The notes beneath the pieces are model-generated. The model did not search any database. It was given only the letters and a program-made list of their open reading frames with translations, and was not told the DNA's origin. A stretch of DNA of 64,000 nt from Agrobacterium sp. AGB01 (GTDB lineage Bacteria; Pseudomonadota; Alphaproteobacteria; Rhizobiales; Rhizobiaceae): assembly GCF_014851585.1 (NCBI RefSeq), contig NZ_JACVAB010000001.1, positions 124,001-188,000 on the forward strand, written 5' to 3'. Position 1 is the stretch's first letter. Each line of letters starts with the position of its first letter. The translations under genes were made by a program, and so were the position numbers. This document shows, piece after piece, positions 18,328 to 28,129 of the stretch.

Positions 18328-18784
18328 TCCCTGCCGGAATCGGCCTATGTCCAAAAATTGAAGCCGGATTCAGGCCCGTGCAGCGCGTCTGGCACGGGCT
18401 GCCTTATCCGAGCCCATCGCGAAACGGCCACGGGTCCTGGCCCTGGCCCTGACGGCAAGGCAACCGTCGAAGCTTGAGGTTATGGCAGCAGGCACGTTCT
18501 CCCGAGGATTCAGCCCTTCCTCCCGACCGGAACGCCCGTGCGGCGCCAGGATCGTTGAGGGACCCAAGCGAGATGAGCGTATCGGAGCGGTAAGCATCGC
18601 GCCGCCATGGCGGGACCGCGGGCATTCGCGCATGGGGCGATCGGTTCCCGGCGGCAGCCATAGGAGCGTCAGCAAAGCGCCGCCAGGGCGGGACGCGGGA
18701 CTGACTGCCCCCGACGCCCGCATTCCGTAGCTCCTCCCAGAATGCAGACATAGACTCTGTCTGCGAGAAACACACTCGGCGCAA
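18328..18784. other. gap between relaxase and defence operon with GC-rich repeats
   Basis: No credible gene. A stem GCCCGTGC/GCACGGGC (18374-18399) is a likely terminator for the relaxase gene. Two near-identical G+C-rich units occur at 18599-18622 and 18677-18699; each starts GCGCCGCCA and ends CGCGGG, and the first contains the 12-bp palindrome CCGCCATGGCGG. Their role is unknown. Confidence 0.4.
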
Positions 18785-20689
18785 TCATGCGGTCGCGATC
18801 TCCACCTCTTCGAATGGCTCCTGTGAGGTCGCGGCGTCGAACGCATCGATGTCCTCCTTCAGCATAGGCGCGAGCCAGATGTTCACGGCAGTCCCGAAGA
18901 GGTTCTGGCCACGCTGCTTTATCGAATCTTCATTCCATTCTTCGTAGGAGTGCAGCTCGCGATTTAGCGTCAGAGCCGCATGCGCTCGCACAGCAGGAAG
19001 TTTTACGGAGAAGGCTCCATTCGAAACCTTCGCGTTGAGTTTATGTGTGAGGAGCGTCAGATTGCCCATCTTGTTGATCGACTGTTGACGCTCGAACTGC
19101 CTTGCGAGTTGATCGGGATCGAGTTCACCCTCGGGCACATGATCGAATCCTGGGACAGGCCAGTTTTCCTGCCACTTCTGGGGCATGACATGCTCGATAG
19201 TAAGATCGCTTTTTATGGCGATGACCTCGCCTTCGTTGGCCCGCTTCGAGTGCTCGATGGCCTCAAAAATGTGTCGTAACCGCGCTTGCCGATTCGGTTT
19301 GTACTGGTCACTTCCCATCCAAGCCGTTTTCCAGTCGGCATTGCTCGGCCACCGCATTGCGTCCGCCTGACTCGCGGACAGCAACCGACGGAGTCTTGTC
19401 AGCGGATCGCCCTTGCCGGAGCGCATTTTCGCGACGACGTCGACGAAGAAGCGATTGTAGTTTCCGGTGGGCAACGCGCAGATGTCTCGCCGAACGATAT
19501 AGGATTCGATGAACTGGAGCGCTTCATCGAGCTTAGATCCGCCGAAATCGCCACACGTCGCAATGTAGAGTACGAGCGGCATCGCCGTTGAAACGTCGAA
19601 TGCCTTGGAGAACCTACCGAACTTTCCTAGTGCGGTCTGAGTGGATTGCTCGGAGATCAGTCGATAAACGTCAGCACTCTGCTTGATCGACTTCAGTTCC
19701 GACTCAACCGTGTCGAATGGCTCTTCCTCCAGGATCCATTTCCGATACGCTTCGAAGAGGTGTTCCACAGAAACTACGTCCGCCTGCATCATGGCGAGGT
19801 AGTCCACGAGCATCCAATCTAGTCGCGTTTTTGTTTGCCGTCCCCTGGTGTCACCTTCGCGCCAGAACCAGCGATCCAATGGCAGCCAGTAATGCTCATA
19901 GAGCTTGTCGACGTTCAACGATCCCTCTGTCTGTCCAAGGCCCTTGGCCCGTTGGAAGATGAAGTTCCTCATGAGATCGCCCGCGGTGAGGTCGACACCT
20001 CGGCTGTTCAGTGTCTCAAAGATGGTCTGGGCGTCATCGCCACCTTCAAGCTCGATCGAAACGACGGCCAGCCCCTGCCGTAGTGCTTCAAATAGCTTCT
20101 CTAGCTTGAACGGATCGAATTCCCCGTTCACCTGGACATGTTCAAGGATTCGCTCCCGGAAAAACGCATGGGCGGCCGTCGCCGGACGGACCACTCCCTG
20201 CTCGTCTTCCGGAAGCGGTGTTGCTTTGGGAAATTCTCCTTCGGGATCGACTAGCGAAATGAACGAGCGCCGGTCCGTGAGGGAAGGCCAGAGTTTGTAC
20301 TTCTCGACGTCGATGTGCTCCATCACTCCGTCATTGAAGAGGTACTTCATGATTTCGGTCGAGTATTCCTTCGACAAGTTTGTTGCCACGTCCCGGAAGG
20401 CTGCCAGCAACAACTGGAACGTCGTCAGCCGCTGTTGACCGTCAATCACTTCGAATGCTTGGATCTGCCGCCCAAAAGTTTGGATCTGGGAGATAACGAT
20501 TGCCCCCATGAAATGAGGGGAAGGGAGTTGCCCACCTTCCTCAAATCGGCGTGCGACGCGATGTATGTCGTCCCACAGAAGTTCAAGCTGAGGGCTGACC
20601 TTCCAGGCATATTGCCGCTGATAGAGGGGAATGAGATAGCGGCGTTTTCCGTCGAATAGCTCAATGATGGTGCGCGTAAATGGTCTCAT
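18785..20689 (-). CDS. DUF262/DUF1524 (GmrSD-like) defence nuclease
   Basis: 634 residues. The N-terminal DUF262 domain shows IPLYQRQYAW (20-29), MGAIV and VIDGQQRLTT (81-90), the ParB-like NTP-binding face of GmrS. The C-terminal DUF1524 domain shows IEHVMPQKW and KMGNLTLLTHKLN, the HNH-type nuclease face of GmrD. Fused proteins of this kind act as type IV restriction enzymes against modified phage DNA or as other anti-phage nucleases (family knowledge). It starts 44 bases after the res stop on the same strand, with GGGGGAA as ribosome site, so it is probably the last gene of the defence operon. Confidence 0.85.
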   Translation of the reverse strand: MRPFTRTIIELFDGKRRYLIPLYQRQYAWKVSPQLELLWDDIHRVARRFEEGGQLPSPHFMGAIVISQIQTFGRQIQAFEVIDGQQRLTTFQLLLAAFRDVATNLSKEYSTEIMKYLFNDGVMEHIDVEKYKLWPSLTDRRSFISLVDPEGEFPKATPLPEDEQGVVRPATAAHAFFRERILEHVQVNGEFDPFKLEKLFEALRQGLAVVSIELEGGDDAQTIFETLNSRGVDLTAGDLMRNFIFQRAKGLGQTEGSLNVDKLYEHYWLPLDRWFWREGDTRGRQTKTRLDWMLVDYLAMMQADVVSVEHLFEAYRKWILEEEPFDTVESELKSIKQSADVYRLISEQSTQTALGKFGRFSKAFDVSTAMPLVLYIATCGDFGGSKLDEALQFIESYIVRRDICALPTGNYNRFFVDVVAKMRSGKGDPLTRLRRLLSASQADAMRWPSNADWKTAWMGSDQYKPNRQARLRHIFEAIEHSKRANEGEVIAIKSDLTIEHVMPQKWQENWPVPGFDHVPEGELDPDQLARQFERQQSINKMGNLTLLTHKLNAKVSNGAFSVKLPAVRAHAALTLNRELHSYEEWNEDSIKQRGQNLFGTAVNIWLAPMLKEDIDAFDAATSQEPFEEVEIATA

Positions 20690-20733
20690 TGTTCCCCCGT
20701 TTAGTATGCAATCAAGTTCGTGACACCTGATCG

Positions 20734-23421
20734 TCAGATGAGTTCAGCGGCCTGCGCATAAGCGGCCACCAGTGACGCCAACGTCGCGCTGGGCTTCACC
20801 GCGTCATGCGGCACGAGCACATAGGTCCATGGCTTCTCGCCAGTTTCCTTCGCGTGATTGTTCGCATGATGAATCCACTTACGGGCCGCCTTCGCTTTGG
20901 CCTGAACGACAGGATCATCCACCTCGTTCTTCGCCTTGATCTCGACGATGAGCTTTTCCTTGTCGGTTTCCACGACGAAGTCCGGTTCATAAGATTGCCC
21001 GGCGGAGTACTCTATCCGGAACTGGCCGACGCCCGGCTTCATCCACCGCTGGACTAAATTCTCGCTGGCGGCTTCAATGATGACGGCGAATTCTCGTTCC
21101 TGGTCAGACTGGAATTTCTGGTACGGGTAGCAGCACTTCGCGAAGCCCTCGAACACGTATTTGGGTGTGTCCTTCAGAAGGTTGATAGGCGTTCGGAAAT
21201 TCCGAATGAACGTATCACTTGGAACGTTGTAGGCCTGCGGCCTCAACATCACGAAGCCGCGCGAGACGCTGGCACGGTAGTCTGTCGGGCTTTCCCAATA
21301 GTGGGCCTTCATCTGCTCGAATACGAAGCGTGCAAGATCCTTCCCGTGCCCTATCAGCACGTTCTCGACGTCCGGGGGGGTCGAGAGATAGGCTTCCAAG
21401 CGTTTCACCATCTGCCCGGCCAGCTTGAAGAGAAGCTCGCTCTGGGTGTCGTAGTCGATCTGAGGCAGGTCCATGAGGTGTCGGACCAGGTAGTTCTCCA
21501 ACCGTTCTTCCTTTGCACTATCGACAGTGCGAGCGAGGAAGGCGCGGGATTCATCCCGAAGTTTCTGGACCATTATCTGGTCAGACAGCGGCTGCCGGGC
21601 GATTGTTTCGAGATTCGAAAGGTCGAAGTCATGGAAGCCGAAGTTCACCTCACTCGTCGGCAGCACGACAATTTCCGGAATGGAAATGGTGTGCATGACG
21701 AGCTGCCTTGTCACCTTGGCGACGGTCGCGGCGACGTCGGTCTTTCGTTCGAAAGTTTCGAACGTTCCCTGTTCCGGAGCCATGACCTCCTTCACGATAC
21801 GCGTGATTTCAGCCTGAACCTCCGGGGTTTCGAGCTTGTCGATACCTGTCTTGATCTTGCGCTCGAACTCGCGCTCGATCACTTCCCAGGTGACACGAGC
21901 GACCTCCCGTTCCTCGGGAGTTTCGAACACATATGGCTTCTGTTCGGATTCTTCGAATGAACCTGAGCCACCCGTCAGCATCGTTTCGACATTCGAAGGA
22001 GCGGTAACGATCTGGGCGCCGACATCAGAAACGTCGCCGTTGCCTCCGACAATGATCGTCTTGCGGATCGAGATCAGCGAGTCCGGATCGCGTGCCGCCT
22101 TGATGACGTCATCGAAACGGTCATGGGCTATGACGGTGAGGCGATCGACTGCTTCAACACCGGTCCGTTGGCCGTAAGGCAAGCGCAGCCCGCGCCCAAG
22201 CGTCTGCTCAGTCAGAATGTCAGACGCGGAGGCTCGCAGGGGAACGATGGTGTAGAGATTGGTGACGTCCCAGCCTTCCTTGAGCTTGTTGACGTGTATG
22301 ACGATGTCGGTCTGTGCATCGTGTTCCAGGGCAACGAGCTTCGCAGTGGCCTCCTCCGTCTCCTCCCCTTTCGTGCCGGAGTGGACCTCAATGACGCGGC
22401 CCCTATAACGCCCCTGGAAGAATTCGTCGGACTCGACGAACTTCCTAATCTCCCCGGCATGGGTCGTATCCTGCGCCACCACAAGCATGAAAGGATGAAC
22501 GAGCTTGCGTCCCGTCTGCTGCGCATAAATGGCCAATTCTGCCTTGGTATGTTCGTGGCAGTGGATGCCGTCTTCCAGCTTCATCCGTTCGAGCTGCTCC
22601 GGAGTGACACGATCAGCTCGAAAACCTTCGCGAGTGGCGACAGCCGGGTCCTTAACGTAACCATCTTCCATCGCTTGACCGAGGGGATAGTCGTAAACCA
22701 CGTTCTTGAACGGAACCGACTTGGTGCCGACCGATCGGGGTGTCGCGGTGAGCTCCAGGCCCATAACTGGCTTGAGTTCCGCGATAGCCGACATTCCCGC
22801 CTTTGCACGATAGCGATGGGCCTCGTCCATCAGGAGGACGAGATCCGGCAGGCCGGAGAGATACTCGAAATAGGATTCGCCGATGTACTCGTGGAGCTTG
22901 CGAATGCGGCCCTGCTCCTTGTTGATCTTGTCGACGTTGAAGATGAATACGATAGCCGTCTCGCCGAGCAGGTCGCCACGCACGGCATAGCCACGCTCCC
23001 AGTTGTCACCCGTTTCCACGATCGGCGGAAGTTGAGCGAACTCGGCGATGCCCCGGAACACATACTTCGGCGATTTCTGCTGACTGAAGTCGGCAACCAG
23101 CTTGTTATAGATGGTCGTGTTTGGAGCCAGGATAAAGAAATGCTTCGAGCGCCCAGTGAGGTACAGGTAGGCGATGAAGGCACCCATCAGTCGGGTTTTG
23201 CCGACGCCCGTCGCCAAAGCAAAACACACGGAAGGGAATAGGCGCTCGAAATCGGTCACGCTCGGATAAGTGGCCTTGATCGCTTCCAAAGCAGCAACCG
23301 AATCCGCACTCTTCGAGAACTCGAAGGTATCAAGGACGTCGGCCAGGATGTCGAGCGCCTCCGACTGCGGCGTCCGAAGGGAAAGCCGAGCCTTGATCTG
23401 ATGAATCTGCCGCTGCAACAT
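20734..23421 (-). CDS. type III restriction enzyme Res-like helicase-nuclease
   Basis: 895 residues from ATG 23421; a GTG one codon earlier is also possible. Superfamily 2 helicase domains carry Walker A A-T71-GVGKT, LLMDEAHRYRA and LELTATPRS. The C-terminus is a PD-(D/E)xK nuclease: D814 in YEPDFVV, then E827-x-K829 in LIVEIKAK. This is the layout of Res subunits of type III restriction systems, which cut after ATP-driven translocation. Its start overlaps the mod stop (TGATG). Together they look like an intact pair, here embedded with an SNF2 helicase. Confidence 0.9.
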   Translation of the reverse strand: MLQRQIHQIKARLSLRTPQSEALDILADVLDTFEFSKSADSVAALEAIKATYPSVTDFERLFPSVCFALATGVGKTRLMGAFIAYLYLTGRSKHFFILAPNTTIYNKLVADFSQQKSPKYVFRGIAEFAQLPPIVETGDNWERGYAVRGDLLGETAIVFIFNVDKINKEQGRIRKLHEYIGESYFEYLSGLPDLVLLMDEAHRYRAKAGMSAIAELKPVMGLELTATPRSVGTKSVPFKNVVYDYPLGQAMEDGYVKDPAVATREGFRADRVTPEQLERMKLEDGIHCHEHTKAELAIYAQQTGRKLVHPFMLVVAQDTTHAGEIRKFVESDEFFQGRYRGRVIEVHSGTKGEETEEATAKLVALEHDAQTDIVIHVNKLKEGWDVTNLYTIVPLRASASDILTEQTLGRGLRLPYGQRTGVEAVDRLTVIAHDRFDDVIKAARDPDSLISIRKTIIVGGNGDVSDVGAQIVTAPSNVETMLTGGSGSFEESEQKPYVFETPEEREVARVTWEVIEREFERKIKTGIDKLETPEVQAEITRIVKEVMAPEQGTFETFERKTDVAATVAKVTRQLVMHTISIPEIVVLPTSEVNFGFHDFDLSNLETIARQPLSDQIMVQKLRDESRAFLARTVDSAKEERLENYLVRHLMDLPQIDYDTQSELLFKLAGQMVKRLEAYLSTPPDVENVLIGHGKDLARFVFEQMKAHYWESPTDYRASVSRGFVMLRPQAYNVPSDTFIRNFRTPINLLKDTPKYVFEGFAKCCYPYQKFQSDQEREFAVIIEAASENLVQRWMKPGVGQFRIEYSAGQSYEPDFVVETDKEKLIVEIKAKNEVDDPVVQAKAKAARKWIHHANNHAKETGEKPWTYVLVPHDAVKPSATLASLVAAYAQAAELI

Positions 23422-25136
23422 CACTCGTCTCCCATGCTGTCGAACAGCGGCAGCGCGGCTGCCGGTCTGCTGGCCTTCGTGGCGTTCCCATCGTTAGCAA
23501 CATCAGCGGCCTCTTCAGCGACAGACGCTTGCGGCAGGTTCGCTATACGGAGCGAGTAATCGTCTCGCCCCCATTCACATTTTGAGAGGATTGAGTGAGG
23601 AATCTTCTTCACGGTGAGGTTCGGAAAGCTGTCTTCCTTGGCGTTGTAAGCCTTGCAACATACCAGTAGCGTCCGATTCGGACCGACTTCCTCAGATAGC
23701 TTCTTGAGTGCATCGTAAGTCAGCGACTGGGTGGTGACATAAATGAAATCGGTTTCCGTGGAGTGCCCATGCCGCCAGTAGTCCGCCGAATCGTGGCTGG
23801 GCGCATAAATGAAGCCGAGATGACTGCACAATGCCTCAGCGAGCATCGGCGCATTGTATTCTTTTGAAACCACCCAGTTCCCGAAGCGATCCTTTGTCAG
23901 CAACGAGGGTGCGAGGGTGTAAAAACGGAACCCACCACCACCCTGCCAACCGACCGCCTCGGTTACACCCCCACGATCGGTGCCGTCGATGACCTGCTGT
24001 AGTCGAGGCACGATGTGGGTGAGCGCGTGGTCACCGAGTTCTGCCATAATCCAGCGTCTATGCAATTTGTGCGCAACGGCGCCAGTGGTGCCGGAGCCTG
24101 CGAATGAGTCGAGTACGACGTCCCCCTCGACCGTGCACATCAAAATCAGTCGTTCGATCAGCTCTTCAGGCTTCGGCGTCGAGAATTCATTCCCCACGCC
24201 GAATATTTCCTTTTGATGAGACTTCGTTTGGCGAGTCGTCGGGAGATCAGTCCAAATGCTATTATAGGGCCTAGTTGGACTCTCTTTTGCATATTCACGT
24301 GTGTAAGGCACCCACCTCTCGGAACCTGCTTCACCTCGCTTCTTCCAAATTAGCTTGTCTTCCGCGATAAGCTGGCTGACTGCCCCCTTGCCAAGCGCCC
24401 AGCACGCTTCACGTCCGTCATCATGTGTCGGGAAAATTTCAGTACCATCCGGATCGGTGATGCCGAAGTACATCGTAGGCCGATCCGTCCGGAGACTATT
24501 TTTTCCGTTTTTCTTTAGTAGTCTATCACGATAAAAGCGCCCGTCGTCGTCCGGGCCTCGGTAGGCTTGAAGGAGGGACTCATCGGCACGCTGATTGAGC
24601 TTGGCTGAAGATATATCCTTAGCGTATCCAAATATAAACTCGTGATCAGGCGTCACCGGAACTTTATTATCGTTCGGACTATCTACCTTTCTCCAAATAA
24701 AACTTGATATAAAGTTCTTTCGGCCAAATATTTCATCGCAAATTACCTTCAAGTAATGTGCTTCATTGTCGTCGGCTTGAACAAAAAAACAGCCGTCTTC
24801 CCGAAGTAAACGATGGAGGATGCGAACACGATCGGCAATCATGCTCAGCCACAAGGAATGCTCGAGTCCATCATCATAGTGGGCAAAGGCAGATCCGGTA
24901 TTATAAGGTGGGTCAATGTATACTAGCTTCACGCTGCCCGAGTGGCTTGCCTCTAAAGCCCTGAGAGCGAGCAGGTTGTCACCATGGATGAGGATATTAT
25001 CAAAAATGTCGTCATCAGATCGTCTCGCTTTTGCGTGACGGGACAACGCGCCATCCTCAAGCAAGATGCGCGGTTCTAGTTTCGGGCGCTCATCTTTACC
25101 AATCCAGGTAAGTTCAAGGCGCGTCTTCTTACTCAT
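23421..25136 (-). CDS. type III-like DNA adenine methyltransferase (Mod)
   Basis: 571 residues from ATG 25136, which overlaps the stop of the upstream SNF2 gene (ATGA). Catalytic motif IV DPPY (75-78, YIDPPYNTGS) comes before the SAM-binding motif VLDSFAGSGTTGAVA (about 340-355), the beta-class N6-adenine order seen in type III Mod proteins. The region between is the likely target-recognition part. It would protect host DNA from the neighbouring Res. The middle of the gene (about 24250-24750) is noticeably A+T-richer than its surroundings, as often seen for swapped recognition domains. Confidence 0.9.
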   Translation of the reverse strand: MSKKTRLELTWIGKDERPKLEPRILLEDGALSRHAKARRSDDDIFDNILIHGDNLLALRALEASHSGSVKLVYIDPPYNTGSAFAHYDDGLEHSLWLSMIADRVRILHRLLREDGCFFVQADDNEAHYLKVICDEIFGRKNFISSFIWRKVDSPNDNKVPVTPDHEFIFGYAKDISSAKLNQRADESLLQAYRGPDDDGRFYRDRLLKKNGKNSLRTDRPTMYFGITDPDGTEIFPTHDDGREACWALGKGAVSQLIAEDKLIWKKRGEAGSERWVPYTREYAKESPTRPYNSIWTDLPTTRQTKSHQKEIFGVGNEFSTPKPEELIERLILMCTVEGDVVLDSFAGSGTTGAVAHKLHRRWIMAELGDHALTHIVPRLQQVIDGTDRGGVTEAVGWQGGGGFRFYTLAPSLLTKDRFGNWVVSKEYNAPMLAEALCSHLGFIYAPSHDSADYWRHGHSTETDFIYVTTQSLTYDALKKLSEEVGPNRTLLVCCKAYNAKEDSFPNLTVKKIPHSILSKCEWGRDDYSLRIANLPQASVAEEAADVANDGNATKASRPAAALPLFDSMGDE

Positions 25137-28018
25137 GCTGCAATCTCCCACCGGATCGTCATTACCGGCGTCACGTTTGGCGTAATGGCCAGCTTGGCCG
25201 CCACTTCGTCTAGCTTGTCGTTCACTTCTTTGCGGATTTCCTTGAGGGTTTTGAACGTGGAGAGCTTCAACTCATCTCTCTCTTCCTCAAGTCTCTTGAT
25301 CCGGCGCTCTTCGATGAGTTTGTCCGCCAAGGCGACGGATTGGTTGCCTCGCAACGCCTTCCGGGCTGCCCGCGCTTCGACGTCCAATTCCTTCACACGC
25401 AGATCATTGGCGCGCTCCAGGTCTTCGGCATAGGCCTCCAGCTTAATCGTCTCTTCATCGAGCCACTTGACGTTCTCGTCTTCTGCGGCCTGCTGCGCGG
25501 CTTTCAAAGCAGCGTCGTCGATGCTCGCCATCGCGCTTGTCGGATATTCCGCATCAACGACATCGACGACGGCTGGTAGTTGAAAGAAGCGCTCTGCTGT
25601 TTCAGAAGCGAGTACGGTTCCGTCATCCGTAATTGCTGCCAGGACGAGGCTGTCCCGTGAACCCATTGCTGTCTCGGCACGGAGCAAAGATACCCGCATC
25701 CATCCGCGCTTCCCGACGTGCGCTTCAATGTCAGACAGCTTCGGTTGACCTTCCTCACGGTAGGACTGGTAGTCAAAGTGTAGCTTCGCGTCAGGCAGCG
25801 GCCGGGAAAGGCTTTCCCTTACGAGGCCGTCGGCCAAGGTGCCGTCGCCGAGACGGAAGAACTGCCACCCCCTATAATCTGCCTCGGGCCACACCGTCGA
25901 CCATGTTTTTCCGGCATGCTTGAACGATGGGATACCCTCGTTGCTGAATGTCGCCTCCGGGAGTTCTGAACGAGCGAGGAGCCATAGACGACGTTCGAAT
26001 TCGGACATCGTCCTTTCTATCTCTCCCCCACGCTGGCGCAGCATGTCGACGATCGAGGCGTCGAAGAGATCAAAGAGCTGCTGCCGCGTCTCCGCCATGT
26101 CCGCCTTGATCTGATCTTCAAGCTCTGCCTCCAGCTTCTGAAAGGCTTCGTTCACCTGGGCTTCGGTCCGGCAGGATTGAACGACTGCAAGCACCTTCTT
26201 CTCGAAGTCGATGCCGGATTCGATGACGCCGAGGACCTGATCGCTGGCTCCAAAAAGCCCCTCGAACAGCCTGAACTTATTGCTTAGAAGTTCATAGATT
26301 CGGCGCTCGGCCTGGTTTTTCCGGTTCAGCATATTGACGACGGTGACATCGATCTTCTGCCCATATCGATGGCATCGACCGATGCGCTGCTCGACGCGCT
26401 GCGGGTTCCAGGGCAGATCGAAATTGATCAGCAATGAGCAGAACTGGAGGTTGATGCCTTCGGCGCCTGACTCCGTTGCGATCAGGATAGACTTCGCATC
26501 TGACTTGAACGCACTGACGATTGCACTCTTCATGTCGGCGGATTTCGATCCCGAAACGGCGTCGGTTCCCTGCTTTTCCTTCAGCCAGTCCTTGTAAATC
26601 TTCTGGCTCTCCGGATCATTATTGGACCCATTCATGAGCGCAATTTGGCCAGAGTACCCGTTCTGGGAGAGGATCTCATAGAGGTAGTTCTGCGTACGAA
26701 CGGACTCGGTGAAGATGACGGCTTTGCGCTTTCCGTCACGAGCCACGACTTCGTCAAGAACTTCCGGGAGTCGGCTGATGAGCTTCTCTCCCTTGGAGTT
26801 CGAACCGATCGATCTTGCAAGCGCAAGATAACCCTCCAGTTCGGAGATTTCTGCAGCGAGCTTTTTCGAGTCGATTTCTGGCCGATCCTCTTCAGAGACG
26901 TCCTCAGTAGACCCGTCTGCAGAATCGGCCAGGGTCGCGGCATCCGCTATCTCTTCCTGGATCTCTGCCGTGTCATCGATGTCCTCAACGACTGCTTCTG
27001 TCACCACCTGGTTGCGCTTCAATCTTAAGATTACATTCTCAAGAAACATCGCGATCGCTGCGATGGATGAACCGAGCGTTTTGCGTGCGCCGATGAGAAC
27101 GAGCTGATTCGGCTTCGAGCCGAAAGCAATGGAATCGGTCTTCTGAAGGTAGCTTGAAACCCCTTCGTAAAGCTGCTCCTCGAGGCTATGGGGCTCGAAG
27201 TCGAAAGTCACGGCAAGACGTCGGGTGTAATTGACGTGGCCAGCGGCTTGCACGTCACGTCGCAGGTGGCGCTTGTAGAGAGGTGCCATTCGACGTCGAA
27301 GGGAAATCAGCGACTGCTTGTCGGTACCGCGTCCGTACATAACTCGGAAGGACTGCTCGTCACCGAAGAAGTTGTCGTCGATCATCGACACGAGCCCGAA
27401 GAGCTCCATCAACGAATTCTGCATGGGCGTTGCAGTCAGCAGCACCTTAAAACGAGAGGACAGAGCCTCTTTTAACCTCTTCGCCTGCGCCGAAGTGTTC
27501 TTCTTGTAGACGTTTCTCAGACGATGAGCCTCGTCGATTATGACGAGGTCCCAACCGATACGATGGATATGGTCGGAGTTGGCGGCTGCGTATTGATACG
27601 ACGTGATGATGATTGCGGATTCGTTATCAAACGGCGCGCGCTGGCCGTTCTTGACGGCGTCGCGATAGGTTTTGGAGTCGAGGATGACGCTCGGCAGAGA
27701 GAACTTCTCCTGCAATTCCTGTTGCCATTGTGTTCGCAGCGAGGCCGGGGCGATGAGCAGGACATTGCGGCGACGCTCTGCCCACTTCTGTGCGATCACA
27801 AGGCAGGCCTCAATGGTCTTTCCTAGACCTACCTCATCCGCGAGGATGACGCCCTTGGACAACGGCGAGTGGAGTGCGAAACGAGCGGCTTCCACCTGAT
27901 GCGGTTTCATGTCGACCCGTGCCGTAGAAAGAGATTTCGCGAATGCCTCGTCGCTTCTTCCTTCAAGCATGATGCGATGCGCAAAGAACTTTCCGTGGTA
28001 GGGAGTATAGGCCGTCAT
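25133..28018 (-). CDS. SNF2-family helicase of the defence operon
   Basis: 961 residues from ATG 28018 (TTGAGG upstream); an upstream in-frame start is less likely. The N-terminal SNF2 ATPase has ILADEVGLGKT (58-68) and DEAH (162-165). The second helicase half contains ATESGAEGINLQF and the QRIGRCHRYGQ motif VI. It resembles RapA/HepA and DrmD-type helicases. The last 170 residues are a charged coiled coil. It is the first large gene of the operon SNF2-mod-res, with four-base overlaps throughout, so it is expected to work with the Mod/Res pair. Confidence 0.88.
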   Translation of the reverse strand: MTAYTPYHGKFFAHRIMLEGRSDEAFAKSLSTARVDMKPHQVEAARFALHSPLSKGVILADEVGLGKTIEACLVIAQKWAERRRNVLLIAPASLRTQWQQELQEKFSLPSVILDSKTYRDAVKNGQRAPFDNESAIIITSYQYAAANSDHIHRIGWDLVIIDEAHRLRNVYKKNTSAQAKRLKEALSSRFKVLLTATPMQNSLMELFGLVSMIDDNFFGDEQSFRVMYGRGTDKQSLISLRRRMAPLYKRHLRRDVQAAGHVNYTRRLAVTFDFEPHSLEEQLYEGVSSYLQKTDSIAFGSKPNQLVLIGARKTLGSSIAAIAMFLENVILRLKRNQVVTEAVVEDIDDTAEIQEEIADAATLADSADGSTEDVSEEDRPEIDSKKLAAEISELEGYLALARSIGSNSKGEKLISRLPEVLDEVVARDGKRKAVIFTESVRTQNYLYEILSQNGYSGQIALMNGSNNDPESQKIYKDWLKEKQGTDAVSGSKSADMKSAIVSAFKSDAKSILIATESGAEGINLQFCSLLINFDLPWNPQRVEQRIGRCHRYGQKIDVTVVNMLNRKNQAERRIYELLSNKFRLFEGLFGASDQVLGVIESGIDFEKKVLAVVQSCRTEAQVNEAFQKLEAELEDQIKADMAETRQQLFDLFDASIVDMLRQRGGEIERTMSEFERRLWLLARSELPEATFSNEGIPSFKHAGKTWSTVWPEADYRGWQFFRLGDGTLADGLVRESLSRPLPDAKLHFDYQSYREEGQPKLSDIEAHVGKRGWMRVSLLRAETAMGSRDSLVLAAITDDGTVLASETAERFFQLPAVVDVVDAEYPTSAMASIDDAALKAAQQAAEDENVKWLDEETIKLEAYAEDLERANDLRVKELDVEARAARKALRGNQSVALADKLIEERRIKRLEEERDELKLSTFKTLKEIRKEVNDKLDEVAAKLAITPNVTPVMTIRWEIAA

Positions 28019-28068
28019 GAAAACCTCAATTCGATTCGCCGAGATAAGAACAAATGAGAAGGAGTAGT

Positions 28069-28083
28069 ACAAGCTCGGCTTGT
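28069..28083 (-). promoter_or_regulatory. inverted repeat upstream of the SNF2 gene
   Basis: ACAAGC-TCG-GCTTGT, a perfect six-base dyad 51 bases before the SNF2 start. On the minus strand it overlaps the spacer between TTGGAA and GTACTA (17 bases apart), a weak promoter candidate. Could be the operator of the small HTH protein encoded just upstream. Confidence 0.35.
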
Positions 28084-28129
28084 GTGATTCCAAACGCATT
28101 ACAACTTTTGCTAACAAGAAATGTGGGCA

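Noticed and set aside
22123..23241. 372-codon plus-strand frame opposite res
   Set aside because: Antisense to the Res helicase domains, no recognisable fold.
20734..28018. Classification as DISARM
   Set aside because: SNF2 helicase and methyltransferase are present, but the DUF1998 protein, the PLD-domain protein and DrmA are absent, and a type III Res is present instead.
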